Source: Bacteroidales bacterium UBA5536 (GTDB lineage Bacteria; Bacteroidota; Bacteroidia; Bacteroidales; F082). Taken from it: 64,000 nt of DNA. The DNA lies in the NCBI GenBank assembly GCA_002426795.1, contig DINQ01000024.1:1-64000 (forward strand), in the 5' to 3' direction. A program made the translations under genes and the position numbers. Below are positions 35,161-44,601 of the stretch, one piece after another. The notes beneath the pieces are model-generated. The model was given only the letters and a program-made list of their open reading frames with translations. It had not been told where the DNA came from and did no database searches. Numbering within the stretch: the first letter of the stretch is position 1; each line of letters begins with the position of its first letter.

Positions 35161-36324
35161 ATGAGTGACAACCGCTATCAGCAACGTGGGGTTTCGGCAG
35201 GCAAAGAAGATGTTCACCGCGCCATCCAAAACCTCGACAAAGGCATTTTCCCAAATGCGTTTTGCAAAATTATTCCTGATATTTTGGGAGGCGATGCAGA
35301 TTATTGCAACATCATGCATGCTGACGGAGCGGGCACCAAATCATCACTTGCTTACCTCTATTGGAAAGAAACGGGTGATTTATCCGTTTGGGAAGGCATC
35401 GCACAAGATGCCATCGTGATGAATACCGATGACCTTTTGTGCGTTGGTGCGACAAATGGCATGCTGCTCTCATCGACTATCGGCCGCAATAAAAACCTGA
35501 TTCCGGGCGAAGTGATTGCCGCAATCATTAACGGAACCGAAAGTTTTCTGGCTAAACTCAGAAAAATGGGCATTGGCATCCATCTGACTGGAGGCGAAAC
35601 AGCCGATGTTGGCGATCTGGTGCGCACTGTTATTGTCGACAGCACGGTAACAGCCCGCATCAAACGCAAGGATGTGATTGAGAACAAGATTCAAACTGGC
35701 GATGTCATTGTAGGTTTTTCTTCCTTTGGTCAGGCCAGTTATGAAGATGGTTACAACGGCGGAATGGGCAGCAATGGACTCACTTCTGCACGCCACGATG
35801 TGTTTGCAAAATATCTTGCTGAAAAGTACCCTGAAAGCTTTGATCATGCAGTACCCGCTGCACTGGTTTACAGCGGGAATCACCACTTAACAGAGGAAAG
35901 TCCTGTTGCAGGTGTTGATGTAGGAAAAATGGTCCTGTCTCCAACCCGTACCTACGCGCCCATTGTCATGAAGATCCTCGAAAATCATCGCCCTGCCATT
36001 CACGGCATGATTCACTGTAGCGGTGGCGCTCAGACCAAAGTGATGCATTTTATAAAAAATTTGCACATCATCAAGGATGCGTTATTCGATACGCCTCCGC
36101 TTTTCAGTCTGATTCAACAGTCTTCAGGAACCGATTGGAAGGAGATGTATAAAGTTTTCAATATGGGGCACCGTCTTGAGATTTATACAAACGAAAAGGC
36201 AGCACAAGAAATGATCTCCATATCGTCGCAATTTGGTGTCGATGCCAAAATCGTTGGTCATGTTGAATCTTCTCCTGTCAGAAAACTCACGATCAGCAGC
36301 AAGCACGGTACCTTTGAGTATTAG
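35161..36324 (+). CDS. purM: phosphoribosylformylglycinamidine cyclo-ligase
   Basis: AIR synthase, the fifth step of purine synthesis: ATP-dependent ring closure of FGAM to AIR in the cytoplasm. 387 residues. N-terminal QQRGVSAGKEDVHRAI, the phosphate/ATP region MHADGAGTKSSLAYLYWKET, and HLTGGETADVGDLVRT are family motifs; the C-terminal half has GMIHCSGGAQTKVMHF. It begins 2 bases after the stop of the OmpA-type gene, so both may share a transcript. Confidence 0.95.
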   Translation: MSDNRYQQRGVSAGKEDVHRAIQNLDKGIFPNAFCKIIPDILGGDADYCNIMHADGAGTKSSLAYLYWKETGDLSVWEGIAQDAIVMNTDDLLCVGATNGMLLSSTIGRNKNLIPGEVIAAIINGTESFLAKLRKMGIGIHLTGGETADVGDLVRTVIVDSTVTARIKRKDVIENKIQTGDVIVGFSSFGQASYEDGYNGGMGSNGLTSARHDVFAKYLAEKYPESFDHAVPAALVYSGNHHLTEESPVAGVDVGKMVLSPTRTYAPIVMKILENHRPAIHGMIHCSGGAQTKVMHFIKNLHIIKDALFDTPPLFSLIQQSSGTDWKEMYKVFNMGHRLEIYTNEKAAQEMISISSQFGVDAKIVGHVESSPVRKLTISSKHGTFEY

Positions 36325-36342
36325 CTTTGTCTTCTGGCCAAA

Positions 36343-36358
36343 GCACATTTAGATGTGC
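36343..36358 (+). other. hairpin after purM
   Basis: GCACAT-TTAG-ATGTGC is a perfect 6-base stem with a 4-base loop, 18 bases after the purM stop, with a possible outer GCC/GGC pairing. It lacks a T-run, so terminator function is uncertain. Confidence 0.35.
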
Positions 36359-36383
36359 CTGGCAAAACAATCCTATAATTCCT

Positions 36384-36391
36384 TAACTTTG
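36384..36391 (+). promoter_or_regulatory. -7 promoter element of prfA
   Basis: TAACTTTG fits TAnnTTTG and is followed by GCACCCC, a common start context in the phylum. The prfA GTG start lies 20 bases downstream. Confidence 0.55.
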
Positions 36392-36410
36392 CACCCCAAA
36401 ATCGCTTACT

Positions 36411-37490
36411 GTGGAAATTATTGATAAACTGGAAACTATTCACCGTCGTTGGGAAGAAATGGGCGAACAGCTCAACGATCCCGCTGTGATGTCCGACATG
36501 AAACGCTACGTAAAGCTCAACAAAGATTACAAAGATCTTGAAGGAGTTGTGGTGGCATTCAAAGAATACAAATCTGTGGTTGAACACATCGACGGCGCCC
36601 GCGAAATTCTCAAAAACGAGAAGGATGAAGATTTCAGGGAAATGGCGCGTGAAGAGCTGGATGAATTGCTGGAGAAAAAAGAGAAACTTGAAGAAGATAT
36701 TCGGCTGATGCTGATTCCCAAAGATCCGCAGGACAGCAAAAATGCGGTTGTTGAAATCCGGGCCGGAACAGGTGGTGACGAGGCCAGTATTTTCGCGGGT
36801 GACCTTTATCGAATGTACATGAAATATTGCGAAACCAAAGGCTGGAAAACCGAACTGGTCGACATGAATGAAGGCACCGTTGGAGGTTTTAAAGAAGTGG
36901 TTTTCAATGTAATTGGAAACAATGCTTACGGCATCATGAAGTTCGAATCAGGTGTGCATCGTGTGCAGCGAGTTCCCAAAACAGAAACGCAAGGTCGCGT
37001 GCATACCTCAGCAGCTTCGGTTGTTGTATTGCCCGAAGCAGAAGAATTCGATATCGAGTTGCACGACAAAGATATCCGCAAAGACACTTATTGCTCATCA
37101 GGCCCTGGCGGACAGTCAGTTAACACTACCTATTCTGCTATTCGCCTGACGCACATCCCGAGCGGTTTGGTTGTCACCTGTCAGGATGAAAAATCACAGA
37201 TCAAGAACTTGGCAAAAGCCATGAAAGTTCTGCGTACCAGGCTCTTTGAGGTTGAATACAACAAATACCTTGAAGAAATTTCTTCCAAAAGAAAGACCAT
37301 GGTGTCAACAGGCGATCGCTCAGCCAAAATCAGAACCTATAACTGGCCACAGGGACGCGTGACGGATCATCGCATCAACCTGACATTATACAACTTATCA
37401 GCCATTATTGATGGCGACCTTGACGAGCTCATCGAAAAGCTACAGATGGCTGAAAATGCTGAACGCCTGAAAACTGAACTCGACGCCTAA
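36411..37490 (+). CDS. prfA: peptide chain release factor 1
   Basis: Recognises UAA and UAG and hydrolyses peptidyl-tRNA. 359 residues from a GTG start. The catalytic GGQ is at 233-235 (GPGGQSVNT) and the stop-codon-reading tripeptide position carries P-K-T (189-191), the P-x-T pattern of RF1 rather than the SPF of RF2. The N-terminal coiled-coil domain (1-100) is complete. pyrF follows after 1 base. Confidence 0.95.
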   Translation: MEIIDKLETIHRRWEEMGEQLNDPAVMSDMKRYVKLNKDYKDLEGVVVAFKEYKSVVEHIDGAREILKNEKDEDFREMAREELDELLEKKEKLEEDIRLMLIPKDPQDSKNAVVEIRAGTGGDEASIFAGDLYRMYMKYCETKGWKTELVDMNEGTVGGFKEVVFNVIGNNAYGIMKFESGVHRVQRVPKTETQGRVHTSAASVVVLPEAEEFDIELHDKDIRKDTYCSSGPGGQSVNTTYSAIRLTHIPSGLVVTCQDEKSQIKNLAKAMKVLRTRLFEVEYNKYLEEISSKRKTMVSTGDRSAKIRTYNWPQGRVTDHRINLTLYNLSAIIDGDLDELIEKLQMAENAERLKTELDA

Positions 37491-37491
37491 G

Positions 37492-38325
37492 ATGGATAAA
37501 AAAGCACTCTTTGAACAGATACAGCGGAAAAAGTCTTTTCTGTGCATTGGACTGGATACAGATTTGGCAAAAATACCCGCACAACTCCTGAAAGAGTCAG
37601 ATCCGGTTTTTAGCTTCAACAAAGCCATTGTTGATGCCACCGCTGAATTTGCTGTTTCCTACAAACCAAACACAGCCTTTTACGAAGCCAATGGATCGGC
37701 GGGCTGGTCAAGCCTTGAAAAAACTGTTGCATATATTCGCAACACTTATCCGGAAATTTTCATCATTATCGACGCAAAGCGTGGAGATATTGGCAACACC
37801 TCGGCGAATTACGCGCGGGCATTTTTTGATCAGATGCAGGCCGATGCACTGACAGTGGCTCCGTACATGGGCTTCGACTCGGTAAGGCCATTTCTTGATT
37901 TCGAAGGGAAATGGGTGGTTTTATTGGCTCTTACCTCCAACCCGGGATCTGGCGACTTTCAGTACCTGAAACAAACCAACGGCAATCCACTTTATTCCGA
38001 AGTGCTTGAAAAGGCCTCCAAATGGGCCAGCAGCGAACAAATCATGTTTGTTGTAGGCGCCACGCATCCAGACGAACTGGCAGCTATCCGATACATGATG
38101 CCTGACTCATTCTTTCTGGTTCCCGGTGTAGGTGCGCAAGGTGGTGATCTCAATGCTGTTGCCAAAGCAGGTTTGAATCAACAATGTGGTTTGCTTGTCA
38201 ATTCGTCACGAGGAATAATCTATGCCAAAAGTGATGACAGTTTCGCTGAAGCTGCCAGGCACGAAGCCCGTATTTTACAGGAAAAGATGCAGCTTATTTT
38301 GCTGGTAAATAAATTGATACAATAA
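37492..38325 (+). CDS. pyrF: orotidine 5'-phosphate decarboxylase
   Basis: Last step of UMP synthesis. 277 residues, the longer OMPDC type. The active-site Asp-x-Lys-x-x-Asp motif is DAKRGDIGNTS (D94, K96, D99), and phosphate-binding segments VPGVGAQGGDL and VNSSRGIIYA near the C-terminus are typical. It starts 1 base after the prfA stop, indicating cotranscription. Confidence 0.95.
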   Translation: MDKKALFEQIQRKKSFLCIGLDTDLAKIPAQLLKESDPVFSFNKAIVDATAEFAVSYKPNTAFYEANGSAGWSSLEKTVAYIRNTYPEIFIIIDAKRGDIGNTSANYARAFFDQMQADALTVAPYMGFDSVRPFLDFEGKWVVLLALTSNPGSGDFQYLKQTNGNPLYSEVLEKASKWASSEQIMFVVGATHPDELAAIRYMMPDSFFLVPGVGAQGGDLNAVAKAGLNQQCGLLVNSSRGIIYAKSDDSFAEAARHEARILQEKMQLILLVNKLIQ

Positions 38326-38354
38326 AAAACGCCTCGTAATTACAAGGCGTTTTT
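38325..38354. terminator. bidirectional terminator between pyrF and ilvE
   Basis: AAAAACGCCT (38325-38334) pairs with AGGCGTTTTT (38345-38354) over a 10-base loop. With A-runs and T-runs on both sides it can end transcripts from pyrF (plus) and from ilvE (minus). Confidence 0.9.
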
Positions 38355-38372
38355 CAAATCTTCTGGTTTGGT

Positions 38373-39392
38373 TTATAATCCTTCAAGGACCGTGGTCCAG
38401 CCATGTACATCCTCTACTTCTCCTTCCTGAATACCACGCAGGGTCGTGTATAGTTTTGTTGAATATGGACCAGCAACATCACCATAAACGTATTCCTTTT
38501 TGGTTTCACGGTCTACTATTTTCTTGAAAGGTGAAATAATAGCGGCTGTTCCGCAAGCACCGGCTTCATCAAAAGTACCAAGTTCTTCCAATGGAACTGT
38601 GCGGCGCTCAACTGTCAACCCAAGATCTTTCGCAATCATTTCGAGACTCATATTGGTGATCGAAGGCAAGATCGTTCTTGATTGCGGTGTAATGTACTTC
38701 CCGTCTTTGATACCGAAGAAATTGGCCGGGCCGGCTTCGTCGATATACTTCTTTTCTTTGGCATCGAGGAAGAGTACAGAGCTGTAACCATCAGCGTGGG
38801 CTCTGTCGGCCGGACGCAAACTGGCAGCATAATTGCCACCTACTTTATATTGTCCAGTTCCAAGGGGCGCAGCACGGTCGTAATCATGCACCAACTCTAC
38901 CGTCACGGGATTAAATCCTTCTCTGAAGTACGGACCAACAGGAGTCACAAACACAACAAACATATACTCCTTGGCGGGCTTTACCCCTACCTGTGGACCT
39001 GATCCAAACAAAAGCGGTCTGATGTACAAAGAAGCACCGGTTCCGTAAGGTGGAATAAAACGTGCGTTCATTTCAACAGCCTTTACAACGGCATTGTAAA
39101 ACAATTCTTCAGGCACCTTGGCCATCATGATTCCATAGGCCGAATTCTGCATCCGCTTGGCATTTTCCTGCCACCTGAAAAGGCGAACTTTTCCGTCTTT
39201 TCCACGATAGGCTTTCAATCCTTCAAAAGCTTCCTGTCCGTAATGCAAACCGGTGGCGGCAATATGCACCTGAAGATACTCAGATGAACTAACTTCCAAT
39301 TCGCCCCATTGATTGTTTTTGTAGATACAACGGATGTTGTAGTCAGTTGGATGATACCCAAATGGCAAATTTTTCCAGTCAATATTTTCCAT
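38373..39392 (-). CDS. ilvE: branched-chain amino acid aminotransferase
   Basis: PLP enzyme interconverting Leu/Ile/Val and their keto acids. 339 residues, fold-type IV. The Schiff-base Lys is K183 in GTGQYKVGGNYAAS; the phosphate-contact region GPANFFGIKDGKYITP and ATGLHYGQEAFEGLKAYRG are typical. It is transcribed alone on the minus strand toward pyrF and shares the bidirectional terminator. Substrate range cannot be refined further. Confidence 0.93.
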   Translation of the reverse strand: MENIDWKNLPFGYHPTDYNIRCIYKNNQWGELEVSSSEYLQVHIAATGLHYGQEAFEGLKAYRGKDGKVRLFRWQENAKRMQNSAYGIMMAKVPEELFYNAVVKAVEMNARFIPPYGTGASLYIRPLLFGSGPQVGVKPAKEYMFVVFVTPVGPYFREGFNPVTVELVHDYDRAAPLGTGQYKVGGNYAASLRPADRAHADGYSSVLFLDAKEKKYIDEAGPANFFGIKDGKYITPQSRTILPSITNMSLEMIAKDLGLTVERRTVPLEELGTFDEAGACGTAAIISPFKKIVDRETKKEYVYGDVAGPYSTKLYTTLRGIQEGEVEDVHGWTTVLEGL

Positions 39393-39508
39393 AACTCATT
39401 TCGTTAAAGGTGTAATTTTTTCTTGCGACTAAAATACGAATAATTCCGCACACGATTGTGCCGCATTGTTATAAAAAAAACAGTTAAGAAAAAATAGACA
39501 GAAAGAAA

Positions 39509-40210
39509 TCAGGACATAAAGCCAAACAAGAGAAACAGCCACGAAATAAGTGCCGCAAAAAGAAGCGCCGGCAAGAGGTTTAGCATCTTGATCTGCGCCA
39601 CTTTAAGAATGTTTAAGCCGAGTCCGACCAGCAAAACACCGCCGGTTGCAGACACACAACCAATAATCGCCTCTGGCATGAATGAACCGAAATAAAAAGC
39701 CAGCAAGGTCAAAACAGCCTGATACACAAACAATGGAAAGGCAGAAAACAAAACCCCAATACCCAAGCCAGAAGCCAATGCAATACTCGAAATGCCATCC
39801 ATGAGCGATTTGATATAATACAATTCTGGTTTACCTCCCATCCCCTCTTCAATGGCTCCTAAAACGGTCATCGATCCCATACAAAACAACAAAAAGGCAG
39901 TGAGCAAACCCTCATTGAAACGTTCACCCCCAATTTTGAATCGTTTCCCGACCCGGCTGGCCAGGCCATCAAAAAAACTCTCAAGCCTGGTCAACTCACC
40001 CAGCACGCCACCCAAAATAAGACTGAGGACCACAACGAGCCACTCAGTTGCTTTCAACGCCATGGCAATACCCAATACGATAGTAAACAACCCAATTCCC
40101 TGAAATATGATATCAGTAAATCGCTTCGGTAAGCGGGCATGAAAAATCAATCCGAGCAGGCTACCAGCCACAACAGCAAATACGTTGATCAAAGTACCGG
40201 TTATTATCAT
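39509..40210 (-). CDS. DUF554 family membrane protein
   Basis: Integral membrane protein of 233 residues with about seven hydrophobic helices; it starts MIITGTLINVFAVVAGSLLG. I recognise the DUF554 family by this start, the FCMGSMTVLGAIEEG motif and SLMDGISSIALASGLGIGV, which are characteristic Gly-rich helix segments. Function is unknown. It follows the methyltransferase gene on the same strand by 13 bases, so both probably share a transcript. Confidence 0.85.
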   Translation of the reverse strand: MIITGTLINVFAVVAGSLLGLIFHARLPKRFTDIIFQGIGLFTIVLGIAMALKATEWLVVVLSLILGGVLGELTRLESFFDGLASRVGKRFKIGGERFNEGLLTAFLLFCMGSMTVLGAIEEGMGGKPELYYIKSLMDGISSIALASGLGIGVLFSAFPLFVYQAVLTLLAFYFGSFMPEAIIGCVSATGGVLLVGLGLNILKVAQIKMLNLLPALLFAALISWLFLLFGFMS

Positions 40211-40223
40211 GTTTAAGTTAGGT

Positions 40224-41393
40224 TTAAAAATTTATGCCTAAAGCTGTCTCGAGATAGTGCTCCTGTATTTTATATTGGGTTTTCAGGCTTACAATCTGAT
40301 TTCTAATCGCTGTCTGGTCAATTTTTGCCTGACTTTTCGTCCCTGTAAGCAAGATATTTTTTGGAGTATGGTCGGCTTCAATAAACTCCATAATCTGACT
40401 TTTATAGCCATGGTATTCCATGATGAGTGCACGGATGGTATCGGTCAGCATTTCGGCCTGACGCTCAAACAAAATACCATATTGCAACATGGGAATTTCT
40501 GCCGGGCTGGCCGACATGGCATTTCGTATCTGCTTATGACAACATGGCGCACACACAATCAATGAAGCATTTGCCTTGATACCGGCTGCAATGGCATCAT
40601 CTGTGGCCGTGTCGCAGGCATGCAAGGCAATCAACACATCCACTTCTTCCATGGGGAAAGCTTCGATCGTGCCCTGTTCAAAATGCAAACCCTGCATGCC
40701 AGACGAGGAAGCAATCTGATTGGTTTTTGTCACCAAATCAGGTCGCATCTCAACACCCGTCAATTGCAGTTGCATCCCCGGTTGATTCATCAGGTATTCG
40801 TACAGGGCAAAAGTCAAATATCCTTTTCCAGCCCCCATGTCAACTACTTTGAGCGACTGGCCAAGCCTGGCTTTCTGCATCAAACCATCCAGAATTTCAA
40901 CATATTTATTGATCTGCTTAAACTTATGCTGCATCGAAGGAAGCACCTGTCCATCGCGGCTGGATATGCCCAATTTAAACCACCACGCCTGAGTTTCGTC
41001 GAGTAATCGGTTTTTAATTTTGTCGTGGGAGGTATCTGGCGCAGGTCTTTTTTCGACTTCCCTTTCAACCAATTTTCCATGACCTTTAGCGCTCATCAAC
41101 AGGTTGAAGTCGCGATCAATTGTAAAGAGGTTGGCCACCAAAAACCTGTTACTCAGAAATCCGGACACCATCTGCCAGGCTTGCGAACTCTCGAAGTTCT
41201 TCACTTCCTGACGTGTCGTGTATTTATACACAAACGAGAGTCGGTTTCCGGCTTTGATCACAACAGGTTTTACATACACATTGCGCAGGTCGTCCTTTTT
41301 CTGAACAGGCTTGCTCAATGTCAGTTTGACAAACGTTTCAGTGTGAATGGCTCTTTTTAGTTGGTCGAGAAAAGCATCAACAGCTTCTGGCAT
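40224..41393 (-). CDS. SAM-dependent methyltransferase, class I
   Basis: 389-residue protein from the ATG at 41393 (MPEAVDAFLDQLKRA). The C-terminal half has the SAM-binding motif VVDMGAGKGYLTFAL (about 198-212), an LTGVEMRPDLV acidic loop, VDVLIALHACDTATDDAI and a CAPCCHKQ motif with two Cys. The N-terminal half (about 1-180) is unlike common methyltransferases and may bind substrate. The family is related to proteins annotated only as methyltransferase; RNA modification is possible but not shown. The start is supported by a promoter element 15 bases upstream; a 24-codon upstream extension would lie over that promoter. Confidence 0.8.
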   Translation of the reverse strand: MPEAVDAFLDQLKRAIHTETFVKLTLSKPVQKKDDLRNVYVKPVVIKAGNRLSFVYKYTTRQEVKNFESSQAWQMVSGFLSNRFLVANLFTIDRDFNLLMSAKGHGKLVEREVEKRPAPDTSHDKIKNRLLDETQAWWFKLGISSRDGQVLPSMQHKFKQINKYVEILDGLMQKARLGQSLKVVDMGAGKGYLTFALYEYLMNQPGMQLQLTGVEMRPDLVTKTNQIASSSGMQGLHFEQGTIEAFPMEEVDVLIALHACDTATDDAIAAGIKANASLIVCAPCCHKQIRNAMSASPAEIPMLQYGILFERQAEMLTDTIRALIMEYHGYKSQIMEFIEADHTPKNILLTGTKSQAKIDQTAIRNQIVSLKTQYKIQEHYLETALGINF

Positions 41394-41408
41394 GGTTTGA
41401 ATTTTTGG

Positions 41409-41416
41409 CAAATGTA
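41409..41416 (-). promoter_or_regulatory. -7 promoter element of the methyltransferase gene
   Basis: Minus-strand TACATTTG matches TAnnTTTG, 15 bases before the ATG at 41393. This leaves a leader of about ten bases and decides against the longer in-frame start at 41465. Confidence 0.5.
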
Positions 41417-41534
41417 AGGCCAAAATAACGATAATCGATGACGAAAATGTTGTTAAAAGGGTCAATTTGTCAGCCGTTATGCACTGGCACAGGCTTTGAT
41501 TAGGTTGACTGCAAAACTAAAAAAACGAAAAGAA

Positions 41535-43445
41535 ATGCAGAAAGGAACCATCGACGTAAGAACGGAGAATATCTTTCCGATTATTAAAAAGTTTCTCTAT
41601 TCAGATCATGAAATCTTCCTCCGCGAACTGGTGAGCAATGCGGTTGACGCCACCCAAAAACTCAAAACTTTTGCTTCGTCAGGAGAATTTGCCGATGAAC
41701 TTGGCGACTTAACCATCCATGTCGAAATCAACAAAAAGAAAAAAACACTGACCATCCGCGATCGGGGTATCGGGATGAACCAGGAAGAAGTTGAAAAATA
41801 TATCAACCAGATTGCCTTTTCGAGTGCAGAAGAATTTGTGACCAAATTCAAAACCAAAACAGAAGCAGAAGCCAATGCCATCATTGGTCATTTTGGGCTT
41901 GGTTTTTACTCTGCCTTTATGGTTTCGAGCAAGGTTGAACTGAACACCAAAACCTACAAAACCGAAGGCGACACCAAAGCCGTCAAATGGGAATGCGACG
42001 GAAGTCCTGAATATAGCATTGCCGAAAGCAAAAAGAAAGACCGCGGTACAGAAGTTGTTTTATTCATCGACAAAGACAACGAGGAATTTCTCGAAGAATA
42101 CCGCATCAGGGAACTTTTGAACAAATATTGCAAGTTCTTGCCGGTGCCCATTCAGTTTGGCACCAAAAAAGAAGAAGAACCCATTGAAGGCGAAACAGAT
42201 CAAGACGGCAAAACCAAAACAAAGACCGTCGAAAAACCCTGGATCATCAACAACACCGCTCCATTGTGGAAAAAAGCCCCGTCAGAAATTACTGACGAAG
42301 ACTATAAAAAATTCTACAATGAGCTCTATCCCATGAACTTTGATGAGCCCTTGTTTCACATTCACCTCAATGTTGATTACCCCTTCAACCTCACCGGGAT
42401 TTTATACTTCCCCAAGGTGAAAAGCAATTACGAATTGCAGCGGAATAAAATTCAGCTCTACAGCAACCAGGTTTTTGTAACCGATTCAGTTGAAGGAATT
42501 GTTCCCGATTTCCTCACCTTGCTTCATGGCGTGATCGATTCACCTGATATTCCACTGAACGTCAGTCGCTCATTCCTGCAAAGTGATCAGAACGTGAAAA
42601 AAATCTCTGGCTACATCACTAAAAAAGTTGCTGACAAACTGGAAGAGATCTTCAAGAACGACCGGGAAACTTTTGAAAAGAAATGGGACGACATCAAGAT
42701 TTTCATTCAGTATGGCATGATCTCAGATCCCAAGTTCTATGAGAAAGCCGAGAAGTTCGTCTTGCTGAAAAATACCGAAAACAAATACTTTACACTCGAC
42801 GAGTACAAAACGCACATCGAAACAAACCAAAAAGATAAAGACAAACGGCTGATTTATCTTTATGCCAATAATGTTGAGGATCAGTTTGGCTACATCGAAA
42901 CAGCCAAAGAACATGGATACGATGTGCTGGTAATGGACGGCATTCTTGACAGTCATTTTATCAATTCGCTCGAACAAAAACTCAGTGACAGCAGCTTTGC
43001 CCGTGTGGACTCAAACACCATCGACAAGCTGATTGCAAAAGACGATGCGGTGTTGCCTTCGAAACTCGACGAAAAACAGATCGAAGAATTGAAAAAATCA
43101 TTTGAGGAAGCTGTCGATAAAAAGTCATTTGAAGTGGTTTTTGAAAACCTGAGCGAGACCGATGCACCGGTGATGATCACGCAAAACGAGTTTATGCGAC
43201 GCATGAAAGACATGAACGCTGTGGGCGGCGGTGGCATGATGGGATTGGGCGAGCTGCCCGATTCGTATCAGTTGGTTGTTAACAGTAACCACCCGCTTGT
43301 TACCTCTCTTGCAGGCAAAACCGACGAGGACAAACAGAAAAATATTCATCATCTGTATGACCTTGCCCGTTTGTCGAAAAACCTGCTCAAAGGCAAAGAG
43401 CTCAATGAATTTGTAAAGAGAAGCCTCACAATCATTGCAGAATAA
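41535..43445 (+). CDS. htpG: chaperone HtpG (Hsp90)
   Basis: Cytoplasmic Hsp90 chaperone. The ATG at 41535 (MQKGTIDVRTENIFPIIKKF) gives 636 residues, the usual size; an upstream in-frame ATG adds 13 codons without support. The GHKL ATPase domain shows LRELVSNAVDATQKL, IRDRGIGMNQEEV and GHFGLGFYSAFMV. The middle domain has PLNVSRSFLQ with the catalytic Arg, and the C-terminal dimerisation domain ends at NEFVKRSLTIIAE. Divergently transcribed from the methyltransferase gene. Confidence 0.96.
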   Translation: MQKGTIDVRTENIFPIIKKFLYSDHEIFLRELVSNAVDATQKLKTFASSGEFADELGDLTIHVEINKKKKTLTIRDRGIGMNQEEVEKYINQIAFSSAEEFVTKFKTKTEAEANAIIGHFGLGFYSAFMVSSKVELNTKTYKTEGDTKAVKWECDGSPEYSIAESKKKDRGTEVVLFIDKDNEEFLEEYRIRELLNKYCKFLPVPIQFGTKKEEEPIEGETDQDGKTKTKTVEKPWIINNTAPLWKKAPSEITDEDYKKFYNELYPMNFDEPLFHIHLNVDYPFNLTGILYFPKVKSNYELQRNKIQLYSNQVFVTDSVEGIVPDFLTLLHGVIDSPDIPLNVSRSFLQSDQNVKKISGYITKKVADKLEEIFKNDRETFEKKWDDIKIFIQYGMISDPKFYEKAEKFVLLKNTENKYFTLDEYKTHIETNQKDKDKRLIYLYANNVEDQFGYIETAKEHGYDVLVMDGILDSHFINSLEQKLSDSSFARVDSNTIDKLIAKDDAVLPSKLDEKQIEELKKSFEEAVDKKSFEVVFENLSETDAPVMITQNEFMRRMKDMNAVGGGGMMGLGELPDSYQLVVNSNHPLVTSLAGKTDEDKQKNIHHLYDLARLSKNLLKGKELNEFVKRSLTIIAE

Positions 43446-43452
43446 ACATCAC

Positions 43453-43484
43453 AAAGGGCTTTAAATTTTTAAGGCCCTTTTTTT
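43453..43484 (+). terminator. terminator of htpG
   Basis: AAAGGGCTTTAAA (43453-43465) is complementary, with one G-U pair, to TTTAAGGCCCTTT (43468-43480), and a T-run follows to 43484. It lies 8 bases after the htpG stop. Confidence 0.85.
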
Positions 43485-43532
43485 CTATTTCAACGAATTG
43501 GTTAATTTAGCGAGAATTAAAAAACATAAAAC

Positions 43533-44123
43533 ATGAAAAAAACACTGATAATAGTTGGTATTATCGTTCTTGTAGTTGTGATTTTCTACAGCTTTTTCAA
43601 GAACACCTACAATACTATGGTTCAAAACGGCGAGCAGGTCGATGCACAATGGGCACAGGTTGAAAATGTTTACCAGCGACGCGCTGACCTTATTCCAAAC
43701 CTCGTCAATACGGTAAAAGGCTTTGCTGCGCAAGAAAAAGATGTGCTTACCGGAGTGGTCGAAGCCCGCGCCAAAGCGACTTCTGTTAACTTGAATGCTG
43801 ACAATCTCACCGAAGCCAATATGCAGGCTTTTCAGCAGGCTCAGGATGGATTGTCAGGCGCGTTGTCGCGATTGATGGTTGTTGTTGAGCGCTATCCCGA
43901 ACTGAAATCGAACCAAAACTTTTTGGAACTACAGGCACAGCTCGAAGGAACCGAGAACAGGATTTCTGTTGAAAGGATGAAGTTTAATGAAACCACAAGA
44001 ACTTACAACACCTACATCAAATCATTCCCGCAAAATATGTTGGCTGGCATGTTTGGATTCAGTCAGAAACCTTATTTCGAAGCCGTTCAGGGTGCTGATA
44101 AAGCGCCGGAAGTCAACTTTTAA
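43533..44123 (+). CDS. lemA: LemA family protein
   Basis: Membrane-anchored helical protein of 196 residues: one N-terminal membrane helix (about 4-24) followed by the LemA four-helix bundle with the signature QNGEQVDAQWAQVENVYQRR and ADLIPNLVNTVKGFAAQEKD, and the C-terminal SFPQNMLAGMFGF. Function is unknown; LemA genes often sit beside TPM-domain genes, as here. The two following genes are in the same direction with small gaps, so the three form one operon. Confidence 0.92.
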   Translation: MKKTLIIVGIIVLVVVIFYSFFKNTYNTMVQNGEQVDAQWAQVENVYQRRADLIPNLVNTVKGFAAQEKDVLTGVVEARAKATSVNLNADNLTEANMQAFQQAQDGLSGALSRLMVVVERYPELKSNQNFLELQAQLEGTENRISVERMKFNETTRTYNTYIKSFPQNMLAGMFGFSQKPYFEAVQGADKAPEVNF

Positions 44124-44156
44124 TCTATCAGGTTCGAATCACAAAAACCAGTTATC

Positions 44157-44597
44157 ATGCCATCAGCTCAGACGCTTTTCACAAATGAAGAAAAAGACCG
44201 GATTAAATCGGCCATCCTGAAAGCCGAACTTGACACCTCAGGCGAAATAAGGGTGCATATCGAAAATCATTGCAAGAACGATGTTCTTGACAGGGCAGCC
44301 TTTTTGTTTAAGAAACTCGATATGCATCAAACCGAGCACCGTAATGGCGTTTTGTTTTATCTGGCCGTTAAAGACCGAAAATTTGCCATTATAGGCGATG
44401 AAGGCATCAACCTGCAGGTTGAGGAAACTTTTTGGGAAGAGGTGAAACAAATTTTGGCCGAACACTTCAAAAGGCAGGATTTTGTAGCTGGTCTCGAACA
44501 AGGCATCGAAAAAGCCGGTCAAAAGCTCAAAAAACATTTTCCTCACCATAGCGACGACATCAACGAACTGAGCGATGAAATCTCATTTGGATCCTAG
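44157..44597 (+). CDS. TPM-domain protein, cytoplasmic
   Basis: 146-residue protein with a single TPM domain (the acidic EIRVHIE, then NGVLFYLAVKDRKFAIIGDEG and the terminal helices). It lacks a signal peptide and membrane segment, unlike the next gene. TPM domains occur in photosystem II repair phosphatase-like proteins and in partners of LemA; biochemical activity is not established for this bacterial group. It lies between lemA and the second TPM gene. Confidence 0.85.
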   Translation: MPSAQTLFTNEEKDRIKSAILKAELDTSGEIRVHIENHCKNDVLDRAAFLFKKLDMHQTEHRNGVLFYLAVKDRKFAIIGDEGINLQVEETFWEEVKQILAEHFKRQDFVAGLEQGIEKAGQKLKKHFPHHSDDINELSDEISFGS

Positions 44598-44601
44598 CAT
44601 T